Shown here piece by piece: positions 1 through 12,207 of a stretch of 64,000 nucleotides of DNA. The notes beneath the pieces are model-generated. The model was not told the DNA's origin. It ran no database searches and saw only the letters and a list, made by a program, of their open reading frames with translations. The translations under genes and the position numbers were made by a program. This DNA comes from Saccopteryx bilineata. Lineage: Eukaryota > Chordata > Mammalia > Chiroptera > Emballonuridae. The DNA lies in contig NC_089495.1 in assembly GCF_036850765.1 (NCBI RefSeq), positions 24,210,875 through 24,274,874 of the forward strand. The letters run 5' to 3'. Every line of letters begins with the position of its first letter. Positions within the stretch are counted from its first letter, which is position 1.

Positions 1-160
1 ATACTACTCAGCCATAAGAAATGATGACATCGGATCATTTACAGCAAAATGGTGGGATCTTGATAACATTATACAAAGTGAAATAAGTAAAGCAGAAAAA
101 ACCAGGAACTGCATTATTCCATACGTAGGTGGGACATAAAAGTGAGACTAAGAGCTTATC
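1..160 (+). mobile_element. L1 LINE, 3' end of ORF2, cut by window edge
   Basis: The stretch reads as the last part of an L1 ORF2, with the familiar 'tactcagccataagaaatga' and 'acattatacaaagtgaaata' motifs on the plus strand, and then passes into AT-rich sequence. Only the 3' end is present and its start lies outside the window. It does not encode a working reverse transcriptase here. The L1 assignment is firm; the subfamily is not determined. Confidence 0.85.
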
Positions 161-596
161 TTTTTTAAACAGATTTGCCTTCTTAGTTTTATTGTTTAAA
201 ATTCAAGCTAATATATTAAAAATTTATTTTCTTAGCTTGTGCTAGGAGGGGGAACGGTCGGCTAACGTGATGTTGTATGGAGGGTTACTTATCTGAGATT
301 CAGAATTTAACCATGGCTGATGGACAGTGTGGATTCATTTACATTCAAATAGCCAAAGTTAAATATATTAAGGAGAAATCTGTTTAGAAAACACCATTTA
401 ATTTTAGAAGCAATTCCTTCTTTTCACTTCTTGTAGTATTTTTGGTGTAGGCAGATGTTTTTATATAAAGAAGTGACATGGGACATGAGGACAGTGAAAA
501 ACATTTTGATACTTAGGGCTGTATATGTTGTAAGAGTCTACATAACTTACATATATAGCTGTGACATAACTGGCCTTTTAAGCTAGCATTCTGAAA
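161..596. other. AT-rich sequence, nothing recognised
   Basis: Unique-looking AT-rich DNA between two L1 fragments. I see no gene, RNA or clear repeat boundary. Confidence 0.5.
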
Positions 597-1195
597 CAAT
601 CTTACTGAGATATAATTCACATAGTGATCAGTTCACCCATTTAGAGTGTACATTACATACAGTTCAGTGGTTTAATACATCCCTAGTCATGCATCCATCA
701 CCATGTAGCATTCTAGAACATCTCGTCACCCCCAAAAGAAACCCCATATCCATAAGCAGTTACTCCCCTTCTCCTCTATCCACCCAACACCAGGCAGCTA
801 CTTACCTACTTCTTGTTTCTAAGGATCTGCCTGTTCTGGATGTTTTATATATTTAGAATTATACCATATGTGGCCTTTTGTGACTGGCTTCCTTGACTTT
901 GTATAGTATTTTCAAGGTTTATCCATGTTATAGAATGTATCAGTACTTTATGTCTTCTTACGGCTGAATTTCTATTGTTTGATTGATATACCATGGTTTG
1001 TATATTTGTCCATCAGTTGATGGGCATTTGGGATTTCCCCTTGTTAGCTATTACGAGTAATTTTGTAGTGTATGTTCATGCAAAAGTCTGTGTGTGAATG
1101 TATGTTTCTATTTTTCTTGGGTTTATACCTAAGAGTGTAATTGCTGGGTCAGATAATAACTATATGTAACATTTTAAGGAACTGACTGGATCTAG
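597..1195 (-). mobile_element. Old L1 (L1M type) 3' region, antisense
   Basis: Read on the plus strand this is the reverse complement of an old L1 3' region. It has 'gagatataattcacatag' near the start, then 'cagttcagtggtttaatac', 'aaagaaaccccatatcc' and 'atttgtccatcagttgatgg'. These are landmarks of L1MB/L1MC elements, known from general knowledge of the family. Many substitutions and stops show that it is a fossil. Confidence 0.85.
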
Positions 1196-2461
1196 AAAGC
1201 ATTCTCCTTCCTAGTAATATTACTTTTCTTAAAAACTAAGTATATTTCTATTCTAATTTTTAATAAGTTACTGAGTTTGTTTGATATCAGTTTTATATAA
1301 AAATATCTCTCCAAAATGATGTTTGGCAAAAACCATTATTAAAATACATGTTTTTGAAAACAGCAGCTTAGAAACTGCTATTTCTACATCACAATTTATC
1401 ATCATTTATCAAAATTGTCACATCCTTCTGTGACATGTTTCTTTCTCTGCATATTTTATTGCTGCCCATGTCATTTAGCATTTGGGGAAAAAGTGGTATG
1501 CTATAGAAACATAACATTTTGAGGTCTAGCTGCCTCTGACACATACATTTGGCTGTACTATGTTAATATTTTGAAGATTTAAGAAGAATTTTTTTGGGTT
1601 TTTTTTATAATGAAGGTTGATGTTCAGTAAATTGTTCATATTTGACTTTGTCACGATGGTTTTTCAGGGGCTTTTGTGCCAGATTAGCTGCCTTAATATT
1701 CTTTTTTAGAAAGGGGTTTCAGGATGCTTCCTTTTTATCTAGATAAAATTAGGTTTTAGTACTAATTAGCTGTTAAAAAGAAATATTTCTGGGAAAAAGA
1801 AGGAAACAAGTAGATGCAGTGAATAGATAGAGCGACAGAAAAAGACGGCGTAGGAGAAAGATGCTTCCCGGGGCAGAGGAAGACGAGATGCCGGGTAGAT
1901 CTAAAGGGATCAGATTTGTTTATGGACAAAGAAAGCGAAGCCTTTTGTTGCCACGCTAAAGGAGAACTAGAATAGTAAGGCAACATTCAGTGTCCTTGTC
2001 AACAAGACACGACATACCTTTAACCTCTGAATATGGACCTATCTGAATCTACACCTGAATCGACTGAAATCATTCTTGATTGTATTTCTTGTAGGGGTAA
2101 CTGGCCCTATGCATAACACAGTAGAGTAGTGGCTGTTCGTAATGAAGACTCGAAGCTTCACAGTTTGGCTCCTCTGGGAAGTCGATTCGGAGGCAGGGTT
2201 TAGTGTACAGGGTGTTCATTAGCGGATGTCCTGGGGAACACCTAGTGGAAGGGAGGCAGAGGAGTGAGGATTTGGCAGAGGGAAAAGTCAGTGTCCCATT
2301 GGCTAAGCACATGAGGTGCTTTAGAGCCGACATAGTTTATTAAGGGCTCCTATGTTGTGCCAAAATGACCAAATATGTATACACTACCTCCATTAGTCAA
2401 TGGATGAAGCTGTCTTCCCTCCCCCAAAGGTGTGACCTTGAGTGAGGCGGTCTGAAGCTCA
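1196..2461. other. Non-coding AT-rich sequence
   Basis: No recognisable gene or clear mobile element. The open frames here are short, start at arbitrary ATGs and show no family features. Confidence 0.45.
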
Positions 2462-2484
2462 GGTAGTTCCTATTTGCATACATT

Positions 2485-2527
<43 letters not shown>

Positions 2528-2933
2528 TTTTTGTATTTTTCTGAAGCTAGAAACGGGGAGAGACAGTCAGACAGACTCCCGCATGTGCCCGACCGGGATC
2601 CACCAGGCACACCCACCAGGGGGTGACGCTCTGCCCACCAGGGGGCGATGCTCTGCCCCTCCGGGGCGTCGCTCTGTTGCGACCAGAGCCACTCTAGCGC
2701 CTGGGGTAGAGGCCAAGGAGCCATCCCCAGCACCCGGGCCATCTTTGCTCCAATGGAGCCTCAGCTGCAGAAGGGGAAGAGAGAGACAGAGAGGAAGGAG
2801 AGGGGGAGGGGTGGAGAAGCCGATGGGTGCTTCTTCTGTGTGCCCTGGCCGGGAATCGAACCCGGGACTTCTGCACACCAGGCCGACGCTCTACCACTGA
2901 GCCAACTGGCCAGGGCCTGGTAGTTCCTATTTG
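2462..2933 (-). mobile_element. Rhin-1-like tRNA-derived SINE, minus strand, with TSD
   Basis: A tRNA-derived SINE of about 440 bp lies on the minus strand at 2477-2918. The tRNA-like head is at the right end; its B box reads GGTTCGATTCC on the minus strand, and the A box is close to TGGCTCAGTGG. The body has the CTCTGTCTC-rich tract and the CACATGCGGGAGTCTGTCTG block. The 3' tail is a (TAAA)n microsatellite. A perfect 15-bp target-site duplication (GGTAGTTCCTATTTG) sits at 2462-2476 and 2919-2933, as expected of L1-driven insertion. The intact duplication and CpG-rich body suggest a young copy. The name Rhin-1 is recalled, not checked. Confidence 0.9.
2487..2530. repeat. (TTTA)n microsatellite, SINE tail
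   Basis: About ten uninterrupted TTTA units form the (TAAA)n tail of the adjoining minus-strand SINE. Such tails are length-variable. Confidence 0.9.
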
Positions 2934-3454
2934 TAAAGAGGTTCACAAATGGGGTAAGAGGTTCTTTCTTAAAGACCAGTCCCATACTGTTATTCCCATG
3001 ACCACTACACCATATTCGTCACTATCCCTTTAACCTTTACAAAAGCTTTATAAAATAGATATTTTTTCTGTTTATGAAAGTAGTATAATTAGATACATCT
3101 TGAATGTGTATTTAATATGGGAATGGTTAAATCTAATTTCTTCAGCTTTATAATTAGAGATTATGTGGCACTAAAATAATGAAATGCATCTCTGCATACT
3201 GACAAGAAAATATGCTGCATATTGTAGAATGAAAATACCAGGTTGTGGAACTGCACAGGCATATGCACTATGATTCTAGGTTTAATCACAAAAAGCTCTA
3301 AAGTGCATACGGCACATAGACACACATACATTCACCAAGGTTTTCACCTCCTGAAGTCTGGGTTGGGGCAATACGAGAGGAATTGTGGTTATACTTTTAT
3401 TTTCCGTATTTTTTGAAATTGTAATGCATTTGGTATAGTTGTGTGCTTAGTAGA
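2934..3454. other. AT-rich sequence, nothing recognised
   Basis: No gene or repeat that I can name. Confidence 0.4.
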
Positions 3455-3922
3455 TGTGTGAGTTTTCCATTGCTATTGTAAGAAATTACTACAAATTACT
3501 ACAAATTTGGCCTAATATAATATACTTTTATTTCTTACAGTTCTGGAGGTTAGAAGTCTAAAATGGGTCTTACTGGGCTAAAATCAACCAGGTTGTGTTC
3601 CTTTCTGGAGCCTCTAGGGATGAACCCTCTCTCCCTGCCTGTTCCAGCTTCTTCACGCTGCCTGTTTTCCTTGGTTGTGGTGCCCTTCCGCCATCTTTAA
3701 ACCTGACTCTCATCTGCCTCCTTCTCCCACTTTGTAAGGATCCTGTGATTACATTGGACACACCTAGATAGTCCAGCATAATCTCTTTATTTTAAGATCA
3801 GGTGATGAGGAACCCTAATTCCACCTGCAGCTTACTTCCCACATGCCATGTAAAGTAACGTACTCACGGGTTCCAGGATTGGATGCCGACACCTTTGGAG
3901 GCCCATCGTTCTTCCGGCCACA
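3455..3922 (-). mobile_element. MLT1-like (ERVL-MaLR) LTR, antisense
   Basis: The plus strand shows the reverse complement of a MaLR LTR. It has an 'ttccattgctattgtaa' start, 'tttatttcttacagttctgg', 'gaggttagaagtctaaaat', a central 'cagcttcttcacgctgcctg' and 'ccatgtaaagtaacgtactc' towards the other end. This order matches MLT1-type solo LTRs. It is strongly diverged, and no internal retroviral sequence adjoins it. Placement in MLT1 rather than another MaLR is by recall. Confidence 0.6.
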
Positions 3923-4087
3923 ATTAACTAGTTAAACAATGGCCTTCTCACAGCCTGTATGTCAGCTGTTCCTACTTCTTATTCAGATAATGTCAGGTAA
4001 GTAAGAAAAGAGAAAGTAGATGGGTAACTATGTAATTCAACACAAAATTTTTCTTTAGTTAATACAGTATTTTTAATAAAGCTTAGT

Positions 4088-4520
4088 AAGAAATCATCTA
4101 GTGGCCCTGGCCGGTTGGCTCAGTGGTAGAGCGTTGGCCTGGTGTGTGGGGGACCAGGGTTCGATTCCCGGCCAGGGCACATAGAAGCGCCCATTTGCTT
4201 CTCCACCCCTCCCCCTCTCCTTCCTCTCTGTCTCTCTCTTCCCCTCCCGCAGCCAAGGCTCCATTGGAGCAAAGATGGCCCGGGCGCTGGGGATGGCTCC
4301 TTGGCCTCTGCCCCAGGTGCTAGAGTGGCTCTGGTCGCGGCAGAGCGACGCCCTGGAGGGGCAGAGCATCGCCCCCTGGTGGGCAGAGCTTCGCCCCCGG
4401 TGGGCATGCCGGGTGGATCCCGGTCGGGCACATGCGGGTGTCTGTCTGACTGTCTTTCCCCATTTCCAGCTTCAGAAAAATACAAAAAAAAAAAGAAAAA
4501 AAGAAAAGAAATCATCTAGT
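4088..4520 (+). mobile_element. Rhin-1-like tRNA-derived SINE, plus strand, with TSD
   Basis: The SINE occupies 4103-4505. The head begins GGCCCTGGCCGGTTGGCTCA, the A box TGGCTCAGTGG follows, and the B box GGTTCGATTCC is at 4158-4168. The body carries the TCTCTGTCTCTCTC tract and ends in an AAAAAGAAAAAAAG tail. A perfect 15-bp duplication, AAGAAATCATCTAGT, flanks it at 4088-4102 and 4506-4520. Several long open frames on both strands here are by-products of the stop-poor SINE body and are not genes. Confidence 0.92.
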
Positions 4521-4689
4521 CAAGCCATCCTGGTTAGAAAAACCTGCATTTTATATCTTGCATTTTCTCCCCCATGTTGGCTTCTGTTATAGTCCTTATA
4601 ACTGTAATCATCACTCTTCTTCTCTCTCTCCCACTTTTCTGGGAGATATTTGAAGGTGGGGGCTCTGTTCTTAATATAAATTTACCTGT

Positions 4690-5750
4690 CCATTTAATCA
4701 ATATTTATTAAGTGCCTTTTATGTACCACTTATTGAACCTTCTGATATACCTGTAGACAAAATCCAACAAAAATTTTAATTCCCTATTGTTGAAAGGCAG
4801 TCCAGTTATAAAAGGTGATGAATGGAGAAGTAACTAAAACAGGTCAAGAAGGATTGTGAGTGCCAGGGTCAGGGTTGGCTTGCAATTCTAAATAGGTGAC
4901 CGAGAAGGCCTTGTTGGGAGGATGATGTATGAGTCAAGACTTTGAGGACTTTAAGGAGTTAATCATATGGGTAACTGGGGAAATTGTGTTGGACAGAGAG
5001 CCAGTGTAAAGTCTAAGGCAGGAGCATTTCAGGACTATTTAAGGAACAGCAAAGGCAATTGTGTGTGGATGTCTTTGGCTAGGATGTTGAATATAAATGA
5101 AAGGCTGTCAAGTGTGGCGGTACTGAAATGATTGGGGAGAGAGATTTTGAGCTTGGACCAGGGTGATAGTCATGAAAGCGATGTGAAGTAAACAGATTCA
5201 GGATAGGCTGTCATTTGAGATAGGGCCAATAGGTTTGTCGATAGCTTGGATGTGGGATATGACCGAAAGAGGTGTCAAGGATGATTTCAGGGTTTTCAGC
5301 CTAGCTAACTAGAAGAATGACGTACCATCAACTGAGACAGGGAAGACTGTGATGGAGGGAGCAGACTTGGGGGCAGAAGATCTGGAGTTAATGTTGGGCA
5401 TGTGAACAGTTTGAGATTCTACAAGACATCTAACAGCAGATGATGAGGAGGCAATTCTATATGTGAATTTGGAGTTCAGGAAAGAAGTCTGCAGTATATA
5501 TATAAATCTGGGAGTCATCAGCGTACAATAGATGTTAACTGAACCAGGAGACTATCTGACCCACTGCATAAGTGGGTGTAGACTGACTTGAGAATGTGAC
5601 TGAAGGCTGAGTCCTGGGACACTTCAGAGATTGGGGCGAGGCAGGGAGAACAGCCAAGGAGATGAGATGGAACCCCGGGAGCCAGCACACTGCTTGACAG
5701 AAGTAGGTAATGTTTATTTAGTGGACAAATGCACAAAAGGAAGGCAAAGT
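4690..5750 (-). mobile_element. L2 LINE remnant, antisense
   Basis: The plus strand reads as a decayed reverse complement of the L2 3' region. It starts at 'caatatttattaagtgcctt' (the complement of the L2 3' end) and continues with 'gaccgagaaggccttgttgg', 'gtgtcaaggatgatttcagg' and 'tctgggagtcatcagcg'. This purine-rich order is typical of antisense L2, known from mammalian genomes in general. No open reverse-transcriptase frame survives. Confidence 0.65.
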
Positions 5751-6238
5751 GGCAAAGGGCAATGGTGAATTTTATTTCACAAGGTAGAATAAATTAAAAG
5801 GTAAAAAGTAGGATCAATTGTTTTCTCTCTCACCCGTGAATGGGTAGAGAGGGTGATTATGGAAATCAGAGTAAAGGTCGGTTTGGTCTTTCAATGCCAT
5901 AAATCTATATAAAGGAAAGAAGAACATTCATTTCCATAAAGTGTCTTTTCCCCTCAATGCAATTACTTCCTTTTTATCTTTATGGTACTTAATGTGTTGG
6001 TATAGTAGTTCTTTGAGAAAATGTGTAAAAATGTCCCATGTATAGAGAAGAATTCATTTCTTCATACTGCTGATTTGTGAATATACTTAACAGGAGCAAG
6101 CTAAGTAGCTGAAACTCATTTTAGAAATCATCCTACATATGTATCTGTATTCATACTAAATTATAAAAACAAGTTCTAAAATCAACCTTGTAAAACTCAT
6201 TGATGATTTTTATTCATGTGATTTTTGCTTTCATATAT
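5751..6238. other. AT-rich sequence, nothing recognised
   Basis: No gene or repeat that I can support. Confidence 0.4.
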
Positions 6239-6313
6239 ACTGCTTACAAAAATTAGGGGATATTTCAAAATAAATTCGAAGCTATAAAATATCCCTTAAT
6301 TTTTGTGAGCAGT
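6239..6313. mobile_element. Short palindromic MITE-like element
   Basis: Two 26-bp inverted arms, at 6240-6265 and 6287-6312, match at 24 of 26 positions (CTGCTTACAAAAATTAG on the left) around a 21-bp centre. The whole is about 75 bp. The size and near-total palindromy resemble MADE1-type mini-elements mobilised by a mariner transposase. A TA duplication is not clearly preserved, so the superfamily is an inference. Confidence 0.6.
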
Positions 6314-6730
6314 GAATTTGAAAACTTAGGCTGGATGTTTTAATGTTCCTTATGGCTGTAATTAGTATGAATAGTGGTTTAGAAGTTGTATTGAGCATAT
6401 TTCTTGCTTGAGTATAGAGAGGATATTTTCTTCAATGATTTTACACTCTAGGTTAAAAAGGTAACACGTTTATGGAAATGTACATAAAAGTTGAGTTGGA
6501 AAAATGTAAAATGATGTCATTGAACTTTTGTTTGATGCCTGTCTTACTACCTCTGTTGAGAGGGAAATTTATTAAAGAATAGACTGAGAAGTAGAAATAC
6601 CTATAAACAAGTTTTGACAGAATGGAAGAATACAGAATCAAACTCACAAACTCAGCTGTCTTGATTGACATGGATGAGGGTTCTATGAATAGAATAGCGA
6701 CTGTACTTAAATAGTAGTTCACATATCTAT
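6314..6730. other. Non-coding sequence, nothing recognised
   Basis: A minus-strand open frame of 89 codons lies here. It has no recognisable domain and appears to be chance. Confidence 0.4.
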
Positions 6731-7405
6731 TTTTGTTTTTAAAAATTTTATTTTTAAATTACCGTTTACATTCAATATTATTTTGAATTTGTTTCAAGTG
6801 TACAGCATAACAGTTAGATAAGCATATACTTTGCAACATGTTCCCCCTGATATTCTAGTTCCCGCCTGACACCATACATAGTTATTACATTGTTATTAAC
6901 TATATTCCCTATGCCATACTTTACACCCCAGTGACTGTTTTGTAACTACCAATTTGTACTTCTTAATCCTTTCACCTTTTTTACTGTTTCCCATACCCCC
7001 CGCCCTCTGGCAAACATCAGTCTGTTCTCTGTGTCACTAAGTCTGTTTCTATTTTGTTTATTTTGTTCTTTAAATTCCACATATCAGTGATGTCATATGG
7101 TATTTGTATTTCTCTGTCTGACTTGTTTGACTTGGCGTGATACCCACCAGGTTCATTCATGCTGTCACAGATGGCAAGACTTCAGTCTTTTTCTTTTTAA
7201 GGCTGAGTAATATTCCATTGTATACATGTACCATGGCTTTTTTTTTACATGCTTATCTATTATTGGTGGGTACTTGGCTATTGTAAATAATGCTGCAATG
7301 GACACAGGGATGCATATATTCTTTCAAATTAGTAGTCAAACTTTCTTATGACCCAGTGGTTCCCCTTCCACGTATATATCCAAAGAAACCCAAGCACTAA
7401 TTTGA
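6731..7405 (-). mobile_element. L1 3' UTR and ORF2 end, antisense
   Basis: The plus strand is the reverse complement of an L1 3' end. It shows 'gtttcaagtgtacagcataa', 'gttattacattgttattaac' and 'tctggcaaacatcagtctg', then the ORF2 C-terminal landmark 'gctgagtaatattccattgt' near 7205. The order 3' UTR then ORF2 fits a 5'-truncated L1MA/L1MB copy on the minus strand. Confidence 0.88.
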
Positions 7406-9654
7406 AAGTAGCTCACCTGTTTTTAAACCTGAATTAAGTTTCCATTAAACCTGACCTGTGGAGTAGTAGCTGGCTCATGTGGGTGTGCCTTCCTGAGGCA
7501 GAAGAGAGCCCTAGGGCACGGAAGTAAGCAGAGAAACGTATGGCAGGGGTTGAAATGTGACTGGGAACCAGCGATTTAACAATGCTCATCTATCACTTTA
7601 GGGCTTTGTCTTGAACCAGAAACCTCAGTGTTTTATGAGAATTTTAGATCCCCTGAAGATATAACCTGGGCTTGACACTTACCCAAGATCTACCATATAC
7701 ATTACCTCAGTGAAGTTATATGAACTGTGTTATTGCTTCTTGTTTTTATTTATGGTAGGGCTTTCAGAAAGGACGAGGCCTGTGCTGGCTGTCACTGCTG
7801 ACTGTGCCACAGTCCTCTCTCTGCGCTTCTTGCTTTATTCAGGACTTTGCTATCCTCTCTGACTTGGTAACTGAGTTGTGTGATGCGTGTGAGGGTGTCC
7901 TTGAGTTACGATATGTAAATTTTGTGATCTAAGGCCTTGGATGGTGATGGTAAATACAGGAACTTTCCTCAAAATAGAATTTGTCCTGAGCTATTTTGAG
8001 AATACACACAAGTCATTAAAATGAACATTTTCAATTAAAGCCTAGGGAAACCATTCACAACAAGTGTGCAAAAGTTGATGCTTGTTGTTTATTGTGTTAA
8101 TTCTGGTTATAGAGCCTCATTTTACAGTTATTTCTGTGAAATGCAGTAAAAGAAAAAAAGAGGAAAGAAAGAAAGCCTAGCACCATAGCAACCCCCATGA
8201 AATGAGGCATATGCTGTTTCTCAGACTCACAATATGTTTTTCTGATACTGTGATTGCTCATAAACATGTTTGTTGTAGGTGCTGTCTGAGGCAGGGGCTG
8301 CCTTTCTATGGAAATTCCCACTTGAACATACTAGTTTCAGGTTCTCCTTGAGGAAAATCAAGCTTCTTTGGGCTACCTTAGAGAATTTAATACTTTTTTA
8401 AAGTTTTCAGAACATGATCAATGGCTGATATGTATCTTTCTGACTTAGGACCGTTCTGCCATTTTTGGTTCATGTACACTGGGCGTCACTATTTCGAGGA
8501 CGGGGGGGGGGGGAGAGGTGAGGTACAGTGAAGTAGATATTCTGTGTACCACACTTAAGCCTTAATAATGTAGATCATCTTGCTTTCTCTCTTTAACAGC
8601 ATTAGATGTGAAGTCTGACCTGGGGTCATGTTCTGGGTTTGTCTTATATAGCTTTATGACTTTGGTATCAGCACTTCTCTGAATTTAGAGAATTGTTAAA
8701 TCACTCATTTAAAACCAATTTATGGGATCCTTTTGATGTAACAGAATGCAGTGTCTGCTGAGTGCCCAAATACACATTCATTCTTTTAGTGGAGAAGGCT
8801 TATAAGTGGTAAGGCAGAGACTGCTTTTGAAAAAGAGTGAGATTAGCTGGTAAATTTGGGAAGATGACTTAAAAGCAAGGCCTGTGAGGAGGCAATCCTT
8901 CTGCAAACCTGAATTTAGGATCCAGCAGAGCTTGTTTGTTTGTATAGCAGCAGTTCTGTGTGGGGCAGGAATGATTGGAAGTGCGCGAGGACAATGCCTC
9001 GGAGTCAGTGGTACCTGGTGACATTCGCAGCATCTAACCACATCTTTTTCCTGCAGGGTCCTCAACTAGGGGCTGCAATTACCTTCTGAAAGATCCTAGA
9101 CATGATTATCTTGCTGCCCTTAAAAATGAAATAGTTCACATTTTGTTGAAGTAATGGTTCAGGGAAATAATTGCCTCCATGTTTTAAATATCACTCTGGA
9201 CCATTTAACTTCTTATTTGGGGAAAAGTGTATGGAAATTTAGGTTGGGGAAATTACTTGGGGGAATTTCTTAGGAATAACCTTATTTACATAGTTTGTGT
9301 GTAGATGTGAGAATAAATTTTTCTTGTATACAAGCCAATTTCTTATATACAATTCTATTTTTTAAAATTCAAATATTTTATTTTCTTTAAGATAGGGGAA
9401 TAGAAAGTAGATTTTATAGTTTGGGAAGCTTGTTATTATTTAACCGGTAACTAATAAATGTAAGTAGCAATTATTTAGGAAGACTGTTCACAATGATCAA
9501 GTATCAGAAAATATAAGAATGTTAGTATTATGGAATTATTGTAGAAGTGATTGATCATTGGATTTTATAGACAGAATGTGTTTCATCATTCAGTCCCCTA
9601 ACTATAAAATGGTAAAAATATTATAGTTATTTTAAGTATTAAAAGATTATTTAT
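7406..9654. other. Unique non-coding sequence
   Basis: About 2.2 kb without a gene or repeat that I can name. Minus-strand frames of 74 and 95 codons occur at 8097-8321 and 8778-9065; neither shows a domain, a coding context or splice-site pairing that I trust. It could be an intron or intergenic DNA. Confidence 0.4.
8502..8513. repeat. Poly-G run of 12
   Basis: Twelve consecutive G residues follow a C at 8501. Such runs are prone to length variation and to sequencing error. Confidence 0.9.
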
Positions 9655-9800
9655 TCATTCAACAAATATTTATTAACTGCTTACTATGTGCTGAGGCGTA
9701 TGCAGGTTTAGAGGATGTATCTGTGTACTAGAAAGAAGGAACTCCTGGCCTTCACGGATTTTATAGACTAGGAGGGAATGACAAACCAGATGAGAAATTC
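9655..9800 (-). mobile_element. L2 LINE 3' fragment, antisense
   Basis: 'attcaacaaatatttatta' is followed by 'ctgcttactatgtgctgagg', the reverse complement of the L2 3' terminus. Then comes a decayed 'cttcacggattttatagact' segment. Confidence 0.7.
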
Positions 9801-9894
9801 GGAAGCATTGGCTCTAATGGGGTATCGGACCTAACACAGTGCCTGATACTTGAGTGAAAGAGGAATGGAACTGATGTGTGTCTTGGATGCAGGT

Positions 9895-10140
9895 ACACGC
9901 ATTACTCACTGAATTCTAACACCCATTATATAAACTGGGTCTCATTTTCCCCCTTCTACAGCTGAGAAAAGTCATGTTTTTGTAGGTCTCTATTCAAGTA
10001 ATGCTTATCCAATAAGTTAACGCATAATCTTAAATCTAGAACAGTCACATAGCTCGCCCAAGGTCTTCCGCAAGGTAGTGACAGAACAGTTCCCGACTCC
10101 AGCCCAGGGCTCCTCCCACTGTACCACACTGCTCCTCAGA
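9895..10140 (-). mobile_element. MIR-like SINE remnant, antisense
   Basis: The order 'ctcattttcccccttctaca', 'gctgagaaaagtcatg', 'catagctcgcccaaggtctt' and 'ctccagcccagggctcctcc' follows the reverse complement of MIR. Divergence is high, as usual for this mammal-wide family. Confidence 0.65.
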
Positions 10141-11390
10141 GCGTGCTTCGGTGCAGATGATCATCACACCATGCAGGCAAGAATTCGTCCTGAGACGACC
10201 GCAGGTGCCAAAATTCGTTATCTAAAATAGTGTAACGTTTGCATATAACCTACACACGTGCTCCCGTATACTTTCAATTATCTCCAGGTTTCTCATAATG
10301 CATAATACAAGGTAAAAGTTGGTATAACTATACTTTTTAGGGAATAATGACATGAAAAAATAAGTCTATACATGTTCAGTACAGATGCCACCATCATAGA
10401 TCTAACTATATTATACATGCCAGCCACAACATAGCATTTTTTGCCCCGAATATTTTCTGTCTGCAGGTGATTGAATCTGCGTGTGTGGAACAGCAGACAG
10501 GGTGGGCTGACTGCGTGGGCACAGTAGATAGGAAAGGGGCACGGTTTTATATTCCACACTTGCCAATATGAAATCATTTCACACGCTACAAATACTTTAA
10601 TAATGGTGAAGTAAGGGCTCATAGCATATTCAGTTTTAATGCCCATCACTAGCAATTGATATGCAATTACTCAGGTAGATTGACTTGCAGCTGCTTTAGT
10701 GTATTAAATAATACGATGTAATTTTGGAATGTTTTCTCTGGCAAGCTATTGGCTAACAAGGAAATTCAAGCCAAAACTCAAGATTGCTCATCCAAAATTT
10801 AAGGTGTTCTGAGATGGAAAATGGATATGTCATCTTATGTAATATGTGGGTCATGTAAGAGACTTCTCTTTGCAGATCAAGTTGTTGCAAACCAATGCTC
10901 CTTTATCTGCATTTGAAATCTTGCAGCTGGTAAACCTGCAAAGTTCCAATTTCTTTCTCAAAGAAAACATCTGTTATAAGTATTGGTAGTCTAGTTGTAT
11001 ATGGGTTACACATCTTAATTAGCAAAGCTATAATGACTTTCTGGGGATTTTATGGGAACTCCAGTAACTAAAAATGAACATTTCTGATTCTTTCTAGTGA
11101 TTCCCATTATCAGTTCCAAGTCAGTCTCTACTTTATGCTATGTATCCACCAACTCCCAATTGTCTAGAAAATATATATTTTTTCTGGATATTGTTGATGA
11201 GGAATTCCTTCAAGGGAGTGGCCCTCTTTCTTTTGGGTCAGGAGAGCAGAGGAGGTAACGGTGGAGGGCTCTTTCTGTGCATCATCGACTTGCAATGTTT
11301 GGCAGTGTCTGTAGTCCCAGAGAAATGCTACGGGATTGGGACTCCTCAAGTCCTCTAGGATTTTTAGAAGACAGGTGAGGTATTAATAGT
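10141..11390. other. Non-coding sequence, nothing recognised
   Basis: No gene is supported. A minus-strand frame of 120 codons at 10293-10655 has no recognisable family features and mixed composition; I treat it as chance. Confidence 0.4.
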
Positions 11391-11462
11391 GATTTTACCC
11401 TTGCAGCTGTGTTAGAAGGCAGACAAGCTCAAGTCGACACACATACAGTTTCTCTCAAGACA
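11391..11462 (+). repeat. 72-bp direct repeat, copy 1
   Basis: This segment (starting GATTTTACCCTTGCAG) recurs at 12208-12279 with three visible mismatches. The flanks of the two copies are unrelated, so the duplicated island is sharply bounded. The intervening 745 bp include a SINE. Confidence 0.9.
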
Positions 11463-11569
11463 TCCCTTTTACAATTTATTTGGACTCTGAAAATTGCTGT
11501 AGGGAAATATATAAGACGTGCCTATCTTCTTCAAAGTCAACCTTAATTCCATCTCTCTCCAATCTGCCA

Positions 11570-11934
11570 ATGGTATTTTTTTTTTTTGAGAGAGAAACAG
11601 AAAGAAGGAGAGAGATGAGAAGCATCAACTTGTAGTTGCGGCGCCTTAGTTGTTCATTGATTGCTTTCTCATATGTGCCTTGACCGGGGGGCTCCAGCCA
11701 AGCCAGTGACCCCTTGCTCAAGCCAGCGACCTTGGGCTCAAACAAGAGACCATGGGATCATGTCTATGATCCCATGCTCAAGCTGGAGACCCCGTGTTCA
11801 ACCTGGTGACCCTGTGCACAAGCTGATATTTCTGCACTCAAGCCGGTGACCTCTGGGTTTCAAATCTGGGTCTTCAGTGTCCCAGGCTGACACACTATCC
11901 AGTGCACCACTGCCTGGTCAGGCATGGCACTTTT
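11570..11934 (-). mobile_element. tRNA-derived SINE, 'CCTGACCAGG' type, minus strand
   Basis: On the minus strand the element starts GCCTGACCAGGCAGTGGTGC at 11923, with a decayed tRNA-like head. It continues with a series of GTCACYGGCTTGAG-type repeats and ends in the AGATGAGAAGC-complement block and a T-run (11576-11587). Imperfect 11-bp flanks (ATGGTATTTTT and ATGGCACTTTT) are probable target-site duplications. It is older than the 'GGCCCTGGCC' copies. Confidence 0.85.
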
Positions 11935-12207
11935 AAGAGTTTTAAATGGTTAGCAGCCCTGGTGAAAAAAGAAGATGCCACCCAAAATAATACATATGTT
12001 GATACTACCACTACAGTGCTTTGGGCACATATTTTCATATGACAAAATTAAACCCTTTGAAATGAATGCCAAAACAGACCCATCTCATCCTGATTTCCCT
12101 TCAGGAGTCTCTTGCTATAGAAAGGTAAAATGTGATTGTAATTCTACTTCTAATATTTCCTTGCTTCTGTATAGAAGTGCTTCTCTCTCTGACATTTAAG
12201 TATGTTT

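Noticed and set aside
2442..3033. Open frames of up to 152 codons on both strands around 2.4-3.0 kb
   Set aside because: They follow the SINE body and its (TAAA)n tail; the same peptides recur at every SINE copy in the window (4.1, 29.1, 33.0, 37.6, 51.3 and 59.1 kb).
4103..4180. tRNA gene
   Set aside because: A- and B-box sequences are present, but the segment is the head of a SINE; a mature tRNA cloverleaf and 3' end are lacking.
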